64,000 nucleotides of DNA from a bacterium (GTDB taxonomy: Bacteria; Verrucomicrobiota; Verrucomicrobiia; Limisphaerales; RI-55). Positions 20,211 to 30,600 of the stretch are shown here, piece after piece (positions within the stretch are counted from its first letter, which is position 1; every line of letters starts with the position of its first letter). The stretch spans positions 18,714 through 82,713 of the forward strand of contig WGOC01000005.1 in assembly GCA_016124235.1 (NCBI GenBank). The letters run 5' to 3'. The position numbers were made by a program, and so were the translations under genes. Under the pieces are notes generated by a model. It had not been told where the DNA came from, did no database searches, and saw only the letters and a program-made list of their open reading frames with translations.

Positions 20211-21632
20211 GTGAAATCCAAAACCTTCATCCACGACGACTTTCTCCTCCAAACGGAAACAGCCCGCCGCCTCTACCACGAATTCGCAAAGGCGGCACCG
20301 ATCAGTGACTTCCACTGCCACCTGTCGCCTGCGGACATTGCCACCAATCGGCGCTTCAACAATCTGTTCGAGATTTGGCTGGAAGGCGACCACTACAAAT
20401 GGCGGGCCATGCGTGCGAACGGCGTGGTCGAACGATTCTGCACTGGCGACGCCACGCCGCTTGAGAAGTTCAAGGCCTGGGCCGCGACCGTACCGCATAC
20501 GCTGCGCAACCCGCTTTATCATTGGACTCACCTCGAGCTCGCACGCTATTTCGGCATCACTGAATTGCTGAACACCGACAGCGCCAATGCAATTTGGAAC
20601 CAGGCGAACGAGCTGCTCGCCAGTGACGATCTCACCACGCAGGGCATCCTCCGGAAATTTGATGTGCGAACTGTTTGCACGACCGACGACCCGACCGACG
20701 ATCTAAAACATCACCGGACCATCGCCTCCTCCAAACTCAAAACGCGGGTGTTCCCGACCTGGCGACCGGATAAAGCGCTCGCGGTCGGTCAGCCGGAACT
20801 ATTCAACGGCTGGGTCGCCAAACTGGAGACACAAAGCGGTGTCTCCATTTCTAATCTCAACCATTTCCTCGAAGCGCTCGACAAGCGGGTCGATAACTTC
20901 CATGCGAACGGTTGCCGGCTATCGGATCATGGGCTCAATCAATGCCCGGCCGACTTTTGCAGCGAGACCGTCGCCGGTGCGATTTTCGACAATGCCCGCG
21001 CAGGCCGGACGGTTTCTGCCGAAGAACAACGGCAGTTCGCCACTTTTATTCTGGCGCACTTGGGTGAGCGTTACGCGGAGCATGGCTGGACAATGCAGAT
21101 GCACCTGGGCGCGCTTCGAAACAACAATACCCGACTGCTGGGCGCACTCGGTCCCGACACCGGCTTCGATTCGATCGGCGATTTTCCACAGGGCCGCGCG
21201 CTGTCGGCCTTTCTCGATCATTTGGATTCACGCAACAAGTTGCCCAAGACCATTCTCTACAACGTCAATCCGACGGACAATTACCTCTTCGGAACGATGA
21301 TTGGAAATTTTCAGGACGGCACGGTGGCGGGCAAGATTCAGCTCGGCTCCGGCTGGTGGTTTCTCGATCAGAAGGAGGGAATGGAATGTCAGATGAACGC
21401 GCTATCGAATCTCGGGCTGCTGTCGCGCTTTGTCGGTATGGTCACGGACTCGCGCTCGTTCATGTCCTATCCGCGACACGAATACTTCCGCCGCGTCCTC
21501 TGCAACCTGATCGGCCGCGACATCGAGAATGGCGAAGTGCCGAATGATGATTCGCTGGTCGGCCCGATGATCCGCAACATCTGCTTCTGCAACGCGCACC
21601 ACTATCTACAGCTTGGCGAAAACGTTTCGTGA
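20211..21632 (+). CDS. uxaC: Glucuronate (uronate) isomerase
   Basis: GTG start; FIHDDFLLQTETARRLYHEFAKAAPISDFHCHLSPADIATNRRFNNLFEIWLEGDHYKWRAMRANGV; LTTQGILRKFDVRTVCTTDDPTD; MQMHLGALRNNN. Confidence 0.95.
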   Translation: MKSKTFIHDDFLLQTETARRLYHEFAKAAPISDFHCHLSPADIATNRRFNNLFEIWLEGDHYKWRAMRANGVVERFCTGDATPLEKFKAWAATVPHTLRNPLYHWTHLELARYFGITELLNTDSANAIWNQANELLASDDLTTQGILRKFDVRTVCTTDDPTDDLKHHRTIASSKLKTRVFPTWRPDKALAVGQPELFNGWVAKLETQSGVSISNLNHFLEALDKRVDNFHANGCRLSDHGLNQCPADFCSETVAGAIFDNARAGRTVSAEEQRQFATFILAHLGERYAEHGWTMQMHLGALRNNNTRLLGALGPDTGFDSIGDFPQGRALSAFLDHLDSRNKLPKTILYNVNPTDNYLFGTMIGNFQDGTVAGKIQLGSGWWFLDQKEGMECQMNALSNLGLLSRFVGMVTDSRSFMSYPRHEYFRRVLCNLIGRDIENGEVPNDDSLVGPMIRNICFCNAHHYLQLGENVS

Positions 21633-21808
21633 AACTGCCCAGGCTGATCTGGCCGCTGCTCCAAGATATTGCGCACGAACTGCATGCGGTCACCACGTAA
21701 ATCCTGGAAAATGTTTTTGGCAGCGTGAAATGCGTATAAGACGCCTACGCGGCTGTTCAGTGTGATCAATTGCCGGTCGAATTGCGTTTCTCTCTTTGTA
21801 ATCTGTCT

Positions 21809-23365
21809 TCACTCGACTGCGTACCAATCCACCTGCAGGGCCTGGCCCCAGCCGCCGGCGACGTCGATTCGCACGATGTTCACCTTGAAACTGGTGGTCG
21901 ATACCGCGCGCGTCGTGATGGCAAAGGTGTCCGGATTGTCATTCCCCTTCGGCGTCACAAACACCTTGGGAACGGCGCTAAACGCGGTGGGAAAACTGAT
22001 CGTAAACGTATTGACGCCAGCCACGCCCGTTCCCACGTTCGCAGTCCCAAATTCCATCCGGGACATCGCGGACCCGCCCGGACCGGCCTTGATGCCACCG
22101 ACAACAGAGAGCGCCGCTCCGGTCGGGTTGTTGGTATTGATGCCCACGCCGCCGGCCGCCCGGATCAAAAATTGATACGCTCCCGTTGAATTGAAGTCGG
22201 CACTCGCCGGGTCGGCCCAAACAAACGTGCCATCATGGAGTGCCTTCGCTTTGTACCCGGCGGCAAAGGAGTACTGCCCCGTTGTTACGTTGTACTGTCC
22301 TCCGGGAACGGTCGCATAACTGCCGCTGTTGGTGTTGTAGGCGCCTCCGCCAATGACGCCGTATTCCACATCGGACGTGATCCGATTGACGGTTCCGCCG
22401 CCAATGGTTGCGCCGTGCCCGAAAGCGGAGTTGTTGAAACCTCCGCTGATCGTGGCCAGGGAATTGGTTCCAATGGCGTTATACGCACCGCCACCGATCG
22501 TACTGAGGTTACCGCCGATCGTGTTGGGATAGTTGATCGTACTTCCAAAGACCTCAACGCTCTCACCACCGCCCGATATGGTCGCGCCGGAAACGCCGTT
22601 GGAAACAACGTTCAAGCCTGAACCTCCGATCAGATTCGGCGTGCTTGAACTGCCGTATTCGAGTCGTAACGCCCGTTGGTTTCCCACGCGAAAGTTCAGA
22701 GGTTGGGCGTCAGTGGTGCCAATGAAATGCGTGATCGGCGATGTGCCCGCGTTACCCAGCAACTTCCAATCGGAGGTATCCGCCGCCGCGGTAACGGTAC
22801 CGTCCGCCTGAACGCCCGTAATAAACTGTCCTGCCGGCGCGGAACCGGTAATTCGCAATTGCACCTGAGCATTGTTCACCTGACTGGCGCCAACCGCACC
22901 GTTTTCAATCATGCTGGAACCGATCGTCCCCGAAATTTGCCACGACGGGATGCTACCGGACAACTGGGTCGCCGAAAGATTGCCGCTAAGATTTGCGGCT
23001 GTGATCGCGTAGGGGGTTGACTGAATCTGTTGTCGAGGCGCCAGCGTAACGTAAGACCCCGACCCCACCGGAGTGCGTACTTCCACTTGCAGCCAACGAT
23101 CGGCCCCGGGGAAATGGTCCCCAAAGTTCAACGGCAGGATAAACAACCCGTTGGTCACGCCGATCGTCGCGCCACTGGGGCTGTTGCCAGCCACCAAGTT
23201 ACCATTGGTTCCTGCATCCCATAATGTAGGCACAAATTCAGCGTTACCCGTAAACGGGTTACCATCTTTGGTCAGATAACCCTGATAGGTAAAAGTGGAG
23301 GTTTGCGCCTGGGCGGCAATGGCCAGGCCGAGAATTCCGAACGCCGCAGCGATTCGTTGAAGCAT
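21809..23365 (-). CDS. Secreted protein with YadA-head-like beta-roll repeats (tail-fibre/adhesin-like)
   Basis: Signal peptide; repeats IGGNLSTIGGGAYNAIGTNSLATISGGFNNSAFGHGATIGGGTVNRI...YGVIGGGAYNTNSGSYATVPGGQYNVTTGQYSFAAGYKAKA. Confidence 0.75.
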   Translation of the reverse strand: MLQRIAAAFGILGLAIAAQAQTSTFTYQGYLTKDGNPFTGNAEFVPTLWDAGTNGNLVAGNSPSGATIGVTNGLFILPLNFGDHFPGADRWLQVEVRTPVGSGSYVTLAPRQQIQSTPYAITAANLSGNLSATQLSGSIPSWQISGTIGSSMIENGAVGASQVNNAQVQLRITGSAPAGQFITGVQADGTVTAAADTSDWKLLGNAGTSPITHFIGTTDAQPLNFRVGNQRALRLEYGSSSTPNLIGGSGLNVVSNGVSGATISGGGESVEVFGSTINYPNTIGGNLSTIGGGAYNAIGTNSLATISGGFNNSAFGHGATIGGGTVNRITSDVEYGVIGGGAYNTNSGSYATVPGGQYNVTTGQYSFAAGYKAKALHDGTFVWADPASADFNSTGAYQFLIRAAGGVGINTNNPTGAALSVVGGIKAGPGGSAMSRMEFGTANVGTGVAGVNTFTISFPTAFSAVPKVFVTPKGNDNPDTFAITTRAVSTTSFKVNIVRIDVAGGWGQALQVDWYAVE

Positions 23366-23500
23366 AGGTTTTTAACTTCCAATCGTCAGACATGCACTAG
23401 CAGAACTGAATACCGCTGGCAACAAGCACAATAGTCGCTTATCAGCGACAGGCTAAACTCGCTTCATGATTCGAATCTCTCGACAACGCCCATTGCAATG

Positions 23501-23529
23501 AAGCATTCGCCGAATTCTTCCGAATGCTT
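23501..23529. repeat. Perfect 9-bp inverted repeat AAGCATTCG-(11 nt)-CGAATGCTT
   Basis: Seen directly in aagcattcgccgaattcttccgaatgctt, in the gap between the kinase stop (23584) and the start of the next minus-strand gene (23365). Confidence 0.5.
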
Positions 23530-23583
23530 TCTGAAATGAATCGCGTTTAACTCGGACAACAAAGTCCGAATATGATCCGGCCA

Positions 23584-26500
23584 TCAACGTCGATCATCGG
23601 CATTTAGAATTCGTACAAATTCATTTCCCGCAGCACCCGTGGTTACGGCGAGATTCCGGCCATCCGGCGCAAATGCGATGTGAAACCCAGCCTCCGGATA
23701 ATCCAGCGACATCAACTGGCGATGCGTTGGGACGTGCCACAATTTGACGCTCAACTGATGTTCGACGGAGGCCAGCGTCAACCCATCCGGCGAGAAAGCG
23801 AGGTCGGTTGCTTCTTCCATGTGACCAGTCAAGTTCGCAACCATCCCGCCGGTGACGACGTTCCACAGTTTGATTGTTGCGTCGACACTGGCCGAGGCCA
23901 GTAGTTTTCCGTCGAGCGAGAAAGCCAAACCGCACACGAAGTCTCGGTGTCCTTTCAATTTCGTTTCGCGACCGGTGGAAACTTGAAACAGTTCGATGTC
24001 ATTTTCCTCTTCCGCGGCCACGGCCAGCAATGTTCCGTCGGGACTGATCGCCGACGATCGAATCTTGGTTGTGCCGGAACCCGGACGCGTCGGCATTTGC
24101 CATTTGAATGCCCCGCGCAGGTTGCCATTCGTTTCATCGAAAACGCCGACCCATCCATCTGTTGCAATGCCGTAGAGGAGGCTCCAGTCGGGCGTGAAAC
24201 CAACCACGCGGAAAGGCCAGTGGTCGGAGCTCACCGACAAGGCAACACTTTGATCCAATGATTTGGATTTCAACGACCAGTGTTCAACAGCTGGCCGGTC
24301 TTTTGCCAAACTAACAACGTGCTGACCATCCGGCGCAAAGCCGACCACGACTTTGTTGGGAAAGTCGACGATCTGCCGACGGGAGTTCAGATCCCACAGA
24401 ATCGATTCGGACTGACCGTTGGTTTGGATCACAGTCAGCAACGCTGACCCGCTCCGAGAATAGATTGGTCTTGAAAACGCGTTGTGCACGATCGGCTCCG
24501 CCTGCGCTTCGGTGCGAGGACACCACAAGTCAACCTTCTGATCCTTGCTGCCCGTCGCGAGTGTTTTTCCATCCGGGGCAAAAGCCGCGCACCAAACCTC
24601 GTCAGCATGACCCCAGAGCACGCGTTTCAAGGTCATGCTGGCGGCATTCCACAGCCGCACTCCTCGATCAGAACAAGCCGTGACAATCTCAGTGCCATCC
24701 GGGGAAAAAACGCTCGACCAGACGTTCAGCGAATGCGCCAAGGCCACTGGCTTTATGTCGCCCTCAAGATTCCAGACGTAAGCGTTCCGGTGGCCGGCGG
24801 CGATGAGCCTTTGACCGTTCGGTGAGAACGCCGGCGACCAGACTTCGGAATCCGTATCGATCGTGCGCACCAATCGACCGGAACGGACGTCCCACAACCG
24901 AATGCCACGCTCGCGACCGGTCACAGCGAGGATCTTCCCATCGGCCGAGAACGCCATGCTCTTTCCCGGTTCGGGGAATTCGACGAGCTTGCGTTTGGTG
25001 CGAAAATCCCAAAGTGAAATCTTCGCGGCCGGCTCCCAGTAAAGAGGACTTGCGGCCGATACAGCGACGATATCTCCCGTCGGAGAAAGCCTGGCCATCT
25101 GTCCTTCAAACGAACCGAGCTCACGCCAATTTTCGGCATCCCAAACGCGGACATGGCCATCCGAACCCGCCGATACGATTTGGTCTCCTTGCGGCGTGAA
25201 TTGCAGCGTCCAGACGGCACCTTCATTTGCATGAAACGCGCGGATGAATTTTGCCGTGTGCGGATTCCAAATTCGGATGGAGCCGTCCTGACTTCCCGAA
25301 GCCAGCAGGTTTCCGTCGGGCGAGTACGCCACGCAGGTCACAATCCACGTGTGACCAGTCAGCGTCGCTTGTTGATCGCCCCGACTGCGCTGCCAAAGAT
25401 AGCGCCATTCGAAGCCACGCAAATCTTCTTGATGGGAAGCTGGTCGGTGAGCATCGAGAAGCCGGCGAGCCATTCCCAGGTCACCGCGCGCAATGGCCTC
25501 TGATGCCGACATCATGTCAGCGGCGTAAAGGTTTAAACGCGTGAGACGTTCGCTTTTCTCGGCGCGCTGCCATTGCCAGACGATGCCGGCAATGCTAAAG
25601 CCAGATGCGTGCAAAATCGCGATCATCGCCAACGCCAACGCACGGTTCCGGCCGCACCATCGGCGGACTTTTTCCGCGCGACCGATCGGCCGCGCGGCAA
25701 TGGGTTCACCGCGCAGAAAGCGGTTGAGATCCTCCGCCATCGAGGCGGCATCGGCGTACCGCTTGCCGGGATCCTTTTCCAGGCACTTCGCGCAGATGGT
25801 TTGTAGATCGATTGGAATCGCGGGATTCAACGCGCGGGGTTCCAGCGGCTCGTTCGTCAACACTTGTTGAAACGTCTGCGCCATCGTTCCTGTCGCAAAC
25901 GGCGGTCGCCCCGTTAGCAAGTGATACAAAACGGCGCCAATGGAATAGATATCTGTTCCGGGCCCGATGTCGTTGTGCCTACCGGCAATTTGTTCGGGAG
26001 CCATGTATGCGGGAGAACCGAGCAACTGACCCGTGACAGTGATTTGCGAATTAACGCTCAATTGCCGGGCCAGCCCAAAATCAGTCACACGCGGTTGATC
26101 GAAGGGATCCAACAGCACGTTGGACGGTTTCAGGTCCCGGTGCAGGACCCCCATTTCATGGGCGTGTTGTACGGCCCGAGCGATCAACGCCACGTAACGC
26201 GCGGCGCGCTCCGGCGGAAGGGGACCTTCGCGCACCAATTCGGCGAGATTTCCTCCGTCAATGAAATCCATCGTGAAATAAGGCTGGTTCTCCGCCTCAC
26301 CCACTTCGTGAATCGCGACGATGTTGGGATGTTGCAAGCTGGCGATGATCCGGGCCTCGGTTCGGAAACGATCGATGGCGACCGGGCTGGCGAATGGCCC
26401 GGACAAGATCGTCTTCAAGGCAACGATGCGGTTGAGGCTGATCTGCCGAGCCCGATAGACGACCCCCATTCCGCCGCGCGCAATTTCTTCCAGCAGTTCA

Positions 26501-26658
26501 AACTCAGCGAATTTGCGGGGAAACTGTTCCACCTGAGCCGCGACCGATGCGGGATCGAGCGACAGCCCCAACGAGACGGCCATCAGGCATTCGGGGCAGT
26601 GACCTTCGAGGATGTCCGTGGGCAACGCGGAACCGCAATTTGAGCAACGTCCGTGCAT
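23584..26658 (-). CDS. Serine/threonine protein kinase with N-terminal zinc ribbon, TM segment and WD40 repeats
   Basis: CSNCGSALPTDILEGHCPECL; GGMGVVYRARQ; VLHRDLKPSNVLLD; VTDFGLARQL; GSPAYMAPEQ; repeated WD40 units (FSPDGNLLASGSQDGSIRIWNPHT). Confidence 0.95.
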   Translation of the reverse strand: MHGRCSNCGSALPTDILEGHCPECLMAVSLGLSLDPASVAAQVEQFPRKFAEFELLEEIARGGMGVVYRARQISLNRIVALKTILSGPFASPVAIDRFRTEARIIASLQHPNIVAIHEVGEAENQPYFTMDFIDGGNLAELVREGPLPPERAARYVALIARAVQHAHEMGVLHRDLKPSNVLLDPFDQPRVTDFGLARQLSVNSQITVTGQLLGSPAYMAPEQIAGRHNDIGPGTDIYSIGAVLYHLLTGRPPFATGTMAQTFQQVLTNEPLEPRALNPAIPIDLQTICAKCLEKDPGKRYADAASMAEDLNRFLRGEPIAARPIGRAEKVRRWCGRNRALALAMIAILHASGFSIAGIVWQWQRAEKSERLTRLNLYAADMMSASEAIARGDLGMARRLLDAHRPASHQEDLRGFEWRYLWQRSRGDQQATLTGHTWIVTCVAYSPDGNLLASGSQDGSIRIWNPHTAKFIRAFHANEGAVWTLQFTPQGDQIVSAGSDGHVRVWDAENWRELGSFEGQMARLSPTGDIVAVSAASPLYWEPAAKISLWDFRTKRKLVEFPEPGKSMAFSADGKILAVTGRERGIRLWDVRSGRLVRTIDTDSEVWSPAFSPNGQRLIAAGHRNAYVWNLEGDIKPVALAHSLNVWSSVFSPDGTEIVTACSDRGVRLWNAASMTLKRVLWGHADEVWCAAFAPDGKTLATGSKDQKVDLWCPRTEAQAEPIVHNAFSRPIYSRSGSALLTVIQTNGQSESILWDLNSRRQIVDFPNKVVVGFAPDGQHVVSLAKDRPAVEHWSLKSKSLDQSVALSVSSDHWPFRVVGFTPDWSLLYGIATDGWVGVFDETNGNLRGAFKWQMPTRPGSGTTKIRSSAISPDGTLLAVAAEEENDIELFQVSTGRETKLKGHRDFVCGLAFSLDGKLLASASVDATIKLWNVVTGGMVANLTGHMEEATDLAFSPDGLTLASVEHQLSVKLWHVPTHRQLMSLDYPEAGFHIAFAPDGRNLAVTTGAAGNEFVRILNADDRR

Positions 26659-26809
26659 GATGCGGCGGGCAACGTATCAATGGAGATTCAATTAGTTTTC
26701 GATCTGCGGAATTTCAAAAGTTCGATGGATCGGCAATGTGCTGCTCACGGTTTTCTGGTTAAGCGCGTGGATGCCGATCAATTCCATAATAAGCAGATGC
26801 GCCCCGAGA

Positions 26810-27583
26810 TTACCGATCCAGCGGTTGGCGCAGGGAAGCAAAGAGATGTTGTAACTCCTCCCGAACCAGATCGGGGTCCGTAATCGTATTGGCAATCACT
26901 TCGCGCACAACCTCCCGGTAGCGCTGGCGCAATCGATGAACGGCCACCCCAACCGCACCCACTGCCAGATCGAGTTGTTTGGCAACGCCGGCGTATTCAC
27001 CGGGTTCCGCTTCGCGCGACAAGTAGGGTTGCAAAACGGAAAACTGCCGACCACGGGCGCCAACTTCCGTCTCACTGCGGAGCTGTTCCAAAGCTTGATC
27101 CAGGACCGACCACGCCCAGCGACGGTCAAAGACTTGTTCGGGCGTTTCGTTCGTGAAAGGTTCGTTTGCGAACCTCCCTTCCGCCTTTTCCTGATCCAGC
27201 GACAACGATGCTTTCCCCCCACCCCGCTTGATGGCGCGTCGGTGATCGTATTCGTTGATCAAGAACCGGTTCAGCGCCATCAGCAAGAACGAGCGGAACC
27301 GCCCCTTGTGTGGGCTCAAGTCGGCCAGCCAGTTCTTTTCCAGCAACCGCGCGAGAAACTCCTGGGTCAGATCCTGGGCATCCTCGGGTTTATGTCCGCG
27401 CTGCCGAATGTGCGCGTAAAGAGGGTACCAACAAGTGCGGCAAAGCATCTCAAGCGCTTCGGTCCGATGGGGCGAATCTTCCTTTCCGGCGGCCAGCACC
27501 ACGCTCCAGTGGGTCGTCTGAAAATGAAACGACCCACCCCGCCCGGAGAGCCGCTCATCTTCACTGGATGTCACGGCTCTCAA
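26810..27583 (-). CDS. RNA polymerase sigma-70/ECF-like sigma factor
   Basis: CWYPLYAHIRQRGHKPEDAQDLTQEFLARLLEKNWLADL...GRFRSFLLMALNRFLINEYDHRRAIKRGGG...AVGAVGVAVHRLRQRYREVVREVI; upstream of kinase gene on same strand. Confidence 0.88.
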   Translation of the reverse strand: MRAVTSSEDERLSGRGGSFHFQTTHWSVVLAAGKEDSPHRTEALEMLCRTCWYPLYAHIRQRGHKPEDAQDLTQEFLARLLEKNWLADLSPHKGRFRSFLLMALNRFLINEYDHRRAIKRGGGKASLSLDQEKAEGRFANEPFTNETPEQVFDRRWAWSVLDQALEQLRSETEVGARGRQFSVLQPYLSREAEPGEYAGVAKQLDLAVGAVGVAVHRLRQRYREVVREVIANTITDPDLVREELQHLFASLRQPLDR

Positions 27584-27619
27584 GCTGGCAGAAGCACGGC
27601 CAAATAGCTAGATGGCGTT

Positions 27620-30600
27620 TTGCTCATTCATCGCGTTTTCAAAGAGGATCAAAATTTCGGTAATCGCGACTCCGATATTCTTATTCCTTCAAGGATGGAC
27701 GCAAACTACGTACGCGGATGGGCACCGTTTCGAATGTTCCGACAGCTTCTTTGCTTGTTGGGAAAGCTCAATTCAATCGAAGGAAATCTGCCGAAAGCAC
27801 GATTGACGAACCGTTCGCTTGTTACGGCCCTGTTTCTTAGCGGATTAACCGCATTTGGCGGGACTTGGATTCCGTTGGATCATCCCGCCCCGGATAACGT
27901 CCAGCTCATGCTTCTGATGACCGACGGCACGGTGATGGTGGCAGGCTGGAACCTGGGCCAAGGCGACAATCACTGGTACAAATTAACTCCCGACAAAAAC
28001 GGCAGCTACGTCCACGGCACCTGGTCGACACTGGCATCGATGGCAAACTCGCGCCTCTGGTACAGCTCGGTAGTCCTGCGCGATGGGCGCGTCTTCGTCG
28101 CGGGCGGGGAATACCCAACCAACGGCGTGGGCGGCGCTTCGGCGGAGATCTACGATCCCCGTATCGACCATTGGTCCCCGGTTCCCGTTCCCACCGATTT
28201 GCTTGATCCGACACAGCCCTCACCCGCCGTCGCAACTGGCAATCAAGGATTTCGGGACTCGGATGCGATTCTCCTTTCCGACGGGCGAGTAATGGTTGCA
28301 CCGGTGGCACCCAAGAACGCCTATGAAGTGCTGATCTACGATCCGGTCGCAAACAGCTGGACAAACGGACCGAACGCCGGATTGGGCAATCAAAATGAAG
28401 CGAGCTGGATTAAGCTTCCGGACGAAAGCATACTGACGATCGTTGCTGGTACGACCAACGTCGAACGGTTTCTCCCCGAAAACTATCTTCCCGGCCATAT
28501 CAATCCAGTCCGATCAAACCAGTGGGTCGCGGATGAGCCGTTACCGATTCCGCTCTATGGTTCACCTGGAAATGAAATTGGACCGGGGCTGCTGCTCCCC
28601 GACGGCACGGCGTTCTACATTGGGGCAAATGGCAACACGGCGGTTTACCATCCTTCGGGAGACGATTCCCCGGGACACTGGACGCCCGGTCCGGTCTTGC
28701 CCAACGTGATCGAGTATTTGATCGATGATAACGGCGCCCAAATTCAGGTACCTCCCGCCATGATGCGGGCGGCGGCGCCCGACGCTCCGGCGGCCATGAT
28801 GGTAAATGGCAGGATTCTCTGCGCACTCAGCGCCCCGCTGTACAATGACCCACGTGTTCAAAATCCACCGACGGATTACTGGAAGACGCAAAAGAACCCG
28901 ATCTACCCGAAACCTACGACGTTCTTTGTTTACGATCCGGTCACCCAATTGTTCACGCCGATCACGGCACCCTATTCGGGAGGCGCCACCGACAATGTCA
29001 CCACCTACCAGACCGCGATGTTGGATTTGCCCGATGGGACAGTCCTCGTCGCCGAACAAGGTCCCCAGCTCTTCGTGTACGCGCTGGATCCCGTGCATAA
29101 TCCGGATGATCGGATTGACCCCAACAACCGCCCCACCATCAGCACCGTCACTCCCAACCTGGATGGAAGTTGGCACCTCACCGGCATCCAGCTCAACGGC
29201 CTCTCACAAGGCGCTGCCTACGGTGACGATGCCCAAATGGACTGCAATTATCCCCTGGTGCGATTTGTCGCTGATACCGGAGAAATCACCTATGCCCGCA
29301 CGTTCAACTGGAGCAGCACTGGCGTGCAGACCAAAGACCGGATCGTGAGCACCGATTTTACGATTCCCGCCGTGGTTGCGGGGAGCGGCGGGATCCATCT
29401 GGAAGTCGTGGCCAACGGCATTGCGTCGGATCCAGCACCATTCCCGCTGGTCCTCGCCGAGGAAATGCTGACATTCGCCGGCAACGAATCGATGGGGAAC
29501 GGGCCCTTCGAGATCCTTGGCGGCATCACCACATTTCAGGACGACTTGAGCGCTTCCGGGATCTTGCTTCGCGGTGCGGGCGGTGTCATCCAACTGCTCG
29601 ACTTTGCCACCGCAGATACATCGACCATTAACGTCGACGGTGGCATGGGCGACGGCGGCATTCCTGGATTTCTTGAGTTTAGGAATAACTCGACCGCGGC
29701 GCAGGCAACGATTGAGAACCGCCCCGGAGTGCTCGGGCCGAACTTCAAGAATGCGTCGCCAAATCCCACGGCAGGTCTGGGTGGTGAAACACGTTTTCTA
29801 GACTCCGCTTTGGCCGGCGCTGCGTACATCGTCAACTCAGCCGCGGCTTTTGGATCGAGCTACGATGGAACGATCACGTCGTTTGCGGACAACACCTCCG
29901 CCGACCACGCCACGATTCTGAACAACGGAGTTTCCGCAACCACGAGCCCCTACGCCTATGGCGGCGAAACGGAGTTTACGGGAAGCGCAACAGCGGGATT
30001 CGCCACAGTCACGAATCTGAACAGCAACAATGGCACACAGTACAGCCAAGGTCGGACGGTATTCTTCGATACTGCGATCGCCGCCAACGCACTTTTTGTA
30101 AACATCGGTGGCGCCAGCGGCTTTCTTCCCGCTGGCGGTACCACAGAATTTCGCGGAAGTTCTTCGGCAGCTAACGGGACGTTCATGAATTGGGGGGGCA
30201 CCGGCGGATCGTTTCCTGGGCGCGGAACCACGCAGTTTTTTGACACGGCAACGGCGGGGAACGGAACGTTCACAAACAAGCCCGGATACGGAAGTGGCGG
30301 AGCCGTGGAATTCTACGGGCATTCAACTGCGGCAAACGGCACCTTCGTTAATGACGGTCCATTTGGGTCAGTAGGTGGTGCCGGTGGCGAATTCTTATTT
30401 AGGGACGACTCGGTCGCGGGTCAGGCCCATTTTACCTCTACTGGCCTGTATGGCGGCGGCGTCACTTTTCGCGACCGCAGTAGTGCCGATCATGGCAACT
30501 ATTTGATCACTGCGAATGTCTACGATTCGCGTTTTGTCTTCTATGGCACCTCCACTGCCGATCACGGCAACTTTGAGATTGGCGGCGGTGGCGACGTTCA

